Source of the DNA: Streptomyces sp. DH-12
Lineage (GTDB): Bacteria; Actinomycetota; Actinomycetes; Streptomycetales; Streptomycetaceae
Assembly: GCF_002899455.1 (NCBI RefSeq)
Contig: NZ_PPFB01000001.1
Coordinates: 4,935,001 to 4,999,000, forward strand
Length of the DNA: 64,000 bases
Direction: 5' to 3'
The position numbers were made by a program, and so were the translations under genes. Of this stretch, positions 60,258 to 64,000 are shown piece by piece; the first letter of the stretch is position 1, and each line of letters opens with the position of its first letter. The notes beneath the pieces are model-generated. The model had not been told where the DNA came from. It ran no database searches and saw only the letters and a program-made list of their open reading frames with translations.

Positions 60258-60794
60258 GTGCCGCATGCCCTGGTCCTCAACGCGTCGTACGAGCCGCTCG
60301 GCGTCGTACCGCTCCGCCGCGCGCTCGTGCTCGTCCTCGAGAACAAGGCAGTCTGCCTCGAGGAGACCGGCGCCCATCTGCACAGCACGACCGTCACCGT
60401 CCCCGCACCCAGCGTGGTCCGGCTCAAGCGTTTCGTACGGGTTCCCTACCGGGGGCCCGTCCCGCTCACCCGCAGGGCGCTGTTCGCCCGTGACGGGGGC
60501 CGGTGCGTGTACTGCGGTGGCGTCGCCACCAGCGTCGACCACGTCGTCCCGCGCAGCCGCGGCGGCAAGCACGTCTGGGACAACGTGGTGGCGTCCTGCC
60601 GCCGCTGCAACCACGTGAAGGCCGACCGCCACCTGTTCGAACTGGGTTGGCGCCTGCGCCACAAGCCGGCCCCGCCGACCGGCCTGGCCTGGCGCATCAT
60701 CGGCACGGGTCACCGGGACCCCCGCTGGCTGCCCTACCTCCAGCCGTACGGGGCGGAGGACGCCTTGGCGCGGATCGACGGCATCTCGGCGTGA
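60258..60794 (+). CDS. HNH endonuclease
   Basis: A 178-residue protein from a GTG start with an ideal AAGGAGG. The HNH fold is visible as CVYCGGVATSVDHVVPRSRG, then DNVVASCRRCNHVKADR, with the two zinc-binding CxxC knuckles and the catalytic His of DHV. The N-terminal half (HALVLNASYEPLGVVPLRRA) is conserved among actinobacterial chromosomal HNH proteins. No phage genes are nearby, so a housekeeping nuclease is more likely than a phage remnant. Substrate unknown. Confidence 0.9.
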   Translation: MPHALVLNASYEPLGVVPLRRALVLVLENKAVCLEETGAHLHSTTVTVPAPSVVRLKRFVRVPYRGPVPLTRRALFARDGGRCVYCGGVATSVDHVVPRSRGGKHVWDNVVASCRRCNHVKADRHLFELGWRLRHKPAPPTGLAWRIIGTGHRDPRWLPYLQPYGAEDALARIDGISA

Positions 60795-60975
60795 CGGCGG
60801 CCGTCCGCGCGGTGCCCCGGGCCGTCCACGCGGTCCCGGGCGCCGCGGGCCGGGCGGCCACGCCGTCGCCGCGGGGCGGGGCCGTGCGGGCCGCCTCGGC
60901 GGCGCGCCCCTCCAGGGAGCCGGGCCGGGAACCGTCTCGCTGAGTGACGCTCGGGGGCAGTGCGGCTTCGAACGG

Positions 60976-63852
60976 TCACTCCGCGACCGCGTACGCCTCT
61001 ACCGACCACAGCGAGTACCCGTACCGGGTGGCGCGCCGTTCGCCCTGGACGCGGATGTGGCGGACGCCCGGCTCGTCCATGCGGACCGTCTCGTGGCCGC
61101 CGCGGCTGTCGCGGACCTCCGCCGCCGTGCGCCAGGACCGGCCGTCCCCGGACACCTCGACGCGGTACGCCGAGGCGTGCGCGTCCTGCCAGCGCAGGCC
61201 GACCTTCCCCAGCCGCACCGGACGGTCCAGCTCCACCTGCCACCACGCGTCGTCCTCGGCCGGCGACGACCACCGCGTGCCGGGATCGCCGTCGTTGGCC
61301 GCGGAGGCCGGGAAGTCGGGCGTCTCGTCGGCCGAGGACTCCGCCCGGCCGGTGCGGGCCAGGTCGGGGCCCCCGACGGGCGGCACGGCGTCCACGGTGA
61401 GCGTGCGGGCCGCGCCGCCGAAGCCGATCCGGACGTCGTAGGACCGCGTGGGCGTGCCCGGCTCCACGGTCACCTCGACCGGCACCCGCAGCGGCGTGCC
61501 GCGCGGCACGGACAGCGGCTCCTCCGGCACGCGCACGTCGACGCCCTCCGGCGCGTCCACGGTCAGCCGGTCCCGTACGTCCTCGGGGCGGGCCGAGCCG
61601 AGGGTGACGGTCACCGTGCGGGTGCGGCCGATGTCGGCGTCCGCGCGGTCGCCGGGCAGCTCCACCACGGCGTCCGGCACGTCGGCGAACCACGGCACCA
61701 CGTGCCGCACCCGCTCCGGGTCCGCGTCCACCACCCGGACCGCGTCCACCGGCCGTCCGCTGGCGCGCAGTTCGGTGGCGCCCTCCGCGGCCAGCGCGCC
61801 GATCCGCCGCCAGGTCCCGCCGGCCGTCCGCACCTCCACGGAGCCCGTGGTGCCCGGGTCGGTCAGCACCGTCACCGTGTCCAGCACCCGGGCGCGCTCC
61901 AGCCGCAGCGCGCCGCCGTCGCCGCCGCTCCCGGACGGCGCGTGCGCGATCCCCGCCCAGCTCTCGTACGCCGTGCGCGCCCGGTTCAGGAAGGGGTCCA
62001 GTACGCCCTCGGCGACGGTCACCCGCGCCGGCTCCAGCTCCGTGCGCGCGGTCTCCAGCCGCCGGTACGCGGCCCAGGCGTCGCCCGCGTCGCCCGCCTG
62101 CTGGGCGCGCAGCATGTCCAGCGCCGCCGTGCCGGCCTCGCCGTACCGGGCGAGGCGCCCGGTCCAGGGGGTGATCTCGTCGGCGAGGGAGGTGCCGGAC
62201 AGCCGGCCGGGCAGCTCGCGCAGGTCGGTGAAGGCGGCGCGCAGCCGCCCGGCCGCCGCCGTGTCGCCGGCCCCGCGCGCGGTGGGCCGGGTGCGCCAGA
62301 ACTCCTCGATCAGCGGCCGCAGGTACGCCGACTCCGTGCCGCCGAGCACCGAGGAGGCGGTGTTGCGGGCGAGGGCGGTCAGCGCCTTCTCGCGCCGGGC
62401 GTCGCCGCCGGCCAGGTCGGCGATCGCGGCCCGCCAGGACTCCCGGGGGCGGTACGCGCGCGGGTTCCAGGCGAAGTCGGCGGCCGTGAAGAGGGGGATG
62501 CGCGACGCCTCGGGCTGTTCCATCGCGTTGGCGAGCAGCGCGGCCGAACCGGCGGCCACGGCGGGCTCCCGGCCCTGGTAGGGGCCGAGGAAGAGCCGCC
62601 CGGGGGCGTAGTCGTTGACCGGGTAGTTGTCCATCGTCACCAGCGGGTGCGCGAACACCTCGCGTGCCTCGGCCAGTTGACGGCCCGTGATGGTGCGGGG
62701 CACCACGCCGACGCCGGTCCACGCCACCTCGACGCCGTCGTCCAGCTCCCGCGCCAGCTCCCGCCGGTACGCGGTCGAGCCGTCCTCGTAGTACTCGGTG
62801 GGCATCAGGGACAGCGCCGGCGCGCTCGGGTGCCGCCGGTCCAGGTGCCGGGCGACCGCGTTCGCCACGTGCGCCTGGGCGCGGGCGGCCGCCTCGGGGC
62901 CGGAGCCGAACCGCTCGGCGTCCGCCCCGCAGTGCCACTCGCTGTAGCTGACGTCCTGGAACTGCACCTGGAAGGCCCGGAAGCCCAGCGCCCACATCGC
63001 GTCCAGCTTGCGGGTCAGCGCCCGCAGGTCGTCGTCCGAGGAGAAGCACATCGCCTGTCCCGGCGCCACGGCCCAGCCGAGGGTGACGTGGTTGCGGGCG
63101 GCCCGCTCGGCCAGCTCCCGGAACTCCGCGCGCCGCTCGGCCGGGTACGGCTCGCGCCAGCGGGCCTGCCGGTGCGGGTCGTCGCCGGGCGCGTACAGGT
63201 ACCGGTTCAGCTTGGCGCGGCCCATGAAGTCGAGCTGGGCGAGCCGCTGCCGGTGCGTCCACGGGGTGCCGTAGAAGCCCTCGGTGATCCCGCGCACGGC
63301 GGTGCCCGGCCAGTCCCGTACGACGGCGGCGGTGATCGTGCCGTCCGGGCGGACCAGGCGGCGCAGGGTCTGCACGGCGTGGAAGAGGCCGTCGCCGTCC
63401 GCCCCGGCCAGGGTCACGGAGCCGTCGCCCGCGGTGAGGGCGTAGCCGCCCGCCGGGAGGGCGCGACGGGGGTCGGCGGAGGCGCGTTCGCTGCCGGCGC
63501 GCACCACGAGCGCCCCCTCGGGCACCGGTGCGCCGGAGTCGGTGAACCGGCGCGCGCCGGCCTCCCGCAGGACGTCCTTCAGCGCCTCCAGGGCGTACGG
63601 GTCCGCTCCCCGCTCCGCGGCCAGGGCGACCTCCTCGGTCACCCGGACCGGGGCGCCGTTCGCGCGCAGGGAGTGCGGGCGCGGCCACACCGGCGGGACG
63701 TCCGCGGCGGCCGGGTCGGCGGCGGGCGACCGGGCCGGACCGGGCGCGGGCACGGCCGTCGCGGCGGGGGCGACGCCCAGGGATCCGGCGAGCACGGCGA
63801 GTGCGAGTGCGGCCCTCCGCGCGGTCGCCGTTCTGCCACGCCACAACTGCAC
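60976..63852 (-). CDS. secreted GH84 beta-N-acetylhexosaminidase-like enzyme
   Basis: A 958-residue secreted enzyme. The GTG start is set by GGAGGGG seven bases upstream. The signal peptide ends near residue 33. A GH20b-like domain (about 50-160) is followed by the GH84 barrel, starting RGITEGFYGTPW, with the central strand GFRAFQVQFQDVSY near 300. Next come a helical region, beta-sandwich modules (about 640-800) and a C-terminal discoidin/CBM32 domain (about 830-958). Family members cleave GlcNAc from glycoproteins or hyaluronan. The first Asp of the usual catalytic pair is Gln299, with Asp300 kept, so activity may be altered. Confidence 0.85.
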   Translation of the reverse strand: MQLWRGRTATARRAALALAVLAGSLGVAPAATAVPAPGPARSPAADPAAADVPPVWPRPHSLRANGAPVRVTEEVALAAERGADPYALEALKDVLREAGARRFTDSGAPVPEGALVVRAGSERASADPRRALPAGGYALTAGDGSVTLAGADGDGLFHAVQTLRRLVRPDGTITAAVVRDWPGTAVRGITEGFYGTPWTHRQRLAQLDFMGRAKLNRYLYAPGDDPHRQARWREPYPAERRAEFRELAERAARNHVTLGWAVAPGQAMCFSSDDDLRALTRKLDAMWALGFRAFQVQFQDVSYSEWHCGADAERFGSGPEAAARAQAHVANAVARHLDRRHPSAPALSLMPTEYYEDGSTAYRRELARELDDGVEVAWTGVGVVPRTITGRQLAEAREVFAHPLVTMDNYPVNDYAPGRLFLGPYQGREPAVAAGSAALLANAMEQPEASRIPLFTAADFAWNPRAYRPRESWRAAIADLAGGDARREKALTALARNTASSVLGGTESAYLRPLIEEFWRTRPTARGAGDTAAAGRLRAAFTDLRELPGRLSGTSLADEITPWTGRLARYGEAGTAALDMLRAQQAGDAGDAWAAYRRLETARTELEPARVTVAEGVLDPFLNRARTAYESWAGIAHAPSGSGGDGGALRLERARVLDTVTVLTDPGTTGSVEVRTAGGTWRRIGALAAEGATELRASGRPVDAVRVVDADPERVRHVVPWFADVPDAVVELPGDRADADIGRTRTVTVTLGSARPEDVRDRLTVDAPEGVDVRVPEEPLSVPRGTPLRVPVEVTVEPGTPTRSYDVRIGFGGAARTLTVDAVPPVGGPDLARTGRAESSADETPDFPASAANDGDPGTRWSSPAEDDAWWQVELDRPVRLGKVGLRWQDAHASAYRVEVSGDGRSWRTAAEVRDSRGGHETVRMDEPGVRHIRVQGERRATRYGYSLWSVEAYAVAE

Positions 63853-64000
63853 GAGGCCCCTCCTGATCCCCGGGACCGGCCGGCCTACGACCGGCGGCCG
63901 TGTCCATTCCGTTACCGAGACGCCCCGACCCCACCACTCCCGGAGCGAACGTGTCAATCAGAGGGGGTGTTGTGACGCGTTTGTCCCCCTGTGGAGTGAC
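63853..64000. promoter_or_regulatory. upstream region of the GH84 gene (ribosome site and promoter)
   Basis: Contains the strong GGAGGGG ribosome site of the secreted enzyme and presumably its promoter. No further gene or palindrome is seen up to the window edge. Confidence 0.4.

Overview
The window is chromosomal DNA of a Streptomyces species. It has very high G+C, GTG and TTG starts, chaplins, LAxTG sortase signals, an SsbB paralogue beside a tandem pair of dynamin-like GTPases, and a 6C-type small RNA. From memory, gene content and order resemble the S. coelicolor interval from citA down to the csnR operon. That assignment rests on recognition only; no search was run.

Layout. (1) 1-5.2 kb: the 3' end of citrate synthase, a long intergenic region holding a probable 6C RNA, a copper-export pair (CopZ, CopA) under a perfect CsoR-like palindrome, a zinc alcohol dehydrogenase and a tiny HTH protein. 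(2) 5.2-12.3 kb: methylmalonate-semialdehyde dehydrogenase, an unusual secreted hydrolase-TM-ABC ATPase fusion with its permease, and a long chaplin with three chaplin domains. (3) 12.3-26.1 kb: a flavoprotein/ATP-grasp pair, a secreted GH26-type hydrolase, and a tightly overlapping exopolysaccharide operon. That operon encodes a Wzz-like protein, two GT4 glycosyltransferases, a polysaccharide deacetylase, an MviN-type flippase, a Wzy/ligase, a phosphoglycosyltransferase and a secreted protein at its head. (4) 26.1-32.3 kb: small secreted proteins, a short chaplin, a duplicated two-gene cassette of cysteine-containing secreted peptides, a Cys-nucleophile hydrolase and another secreted protein. 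(5) 32.5-43.4 kb: tRNA-Arg(UCU), dynA, dynB, ssbB, a thioester-domain surface protein, ettA, a thioesterase, a truncated globin and a PCMT-like methyltransferase. (6) 43.4-54.9 kb: a minus-strand signalling block GlnX-GlnH-coiled coil-PknG-PP2C-VWA-FHA. (7) 55.1-58.8 kb: csnR-csnH-csnK, apparently without the ABC transporter that separates csnR from csnH in S. coelicolor. (8) 58.8-64 kb: an MscS channel, an HNH nuclease and a secreted GH84 enzyme.

The dominant theme is the cell surface and its morphology: chaplins, sortase substrates, exopolysaccharide and sporulation-septum GTPases. A second theme is nutrient sensing (PknG module, amino-sugar catabolism). The best candidates for something undescribed are the duplicated secreted-peptide cassette (28.3-30.0 kb) with its shared upstream element and internal hairpins, the hydrolase-ABC fusion, and the extended PknG neighbourhood.
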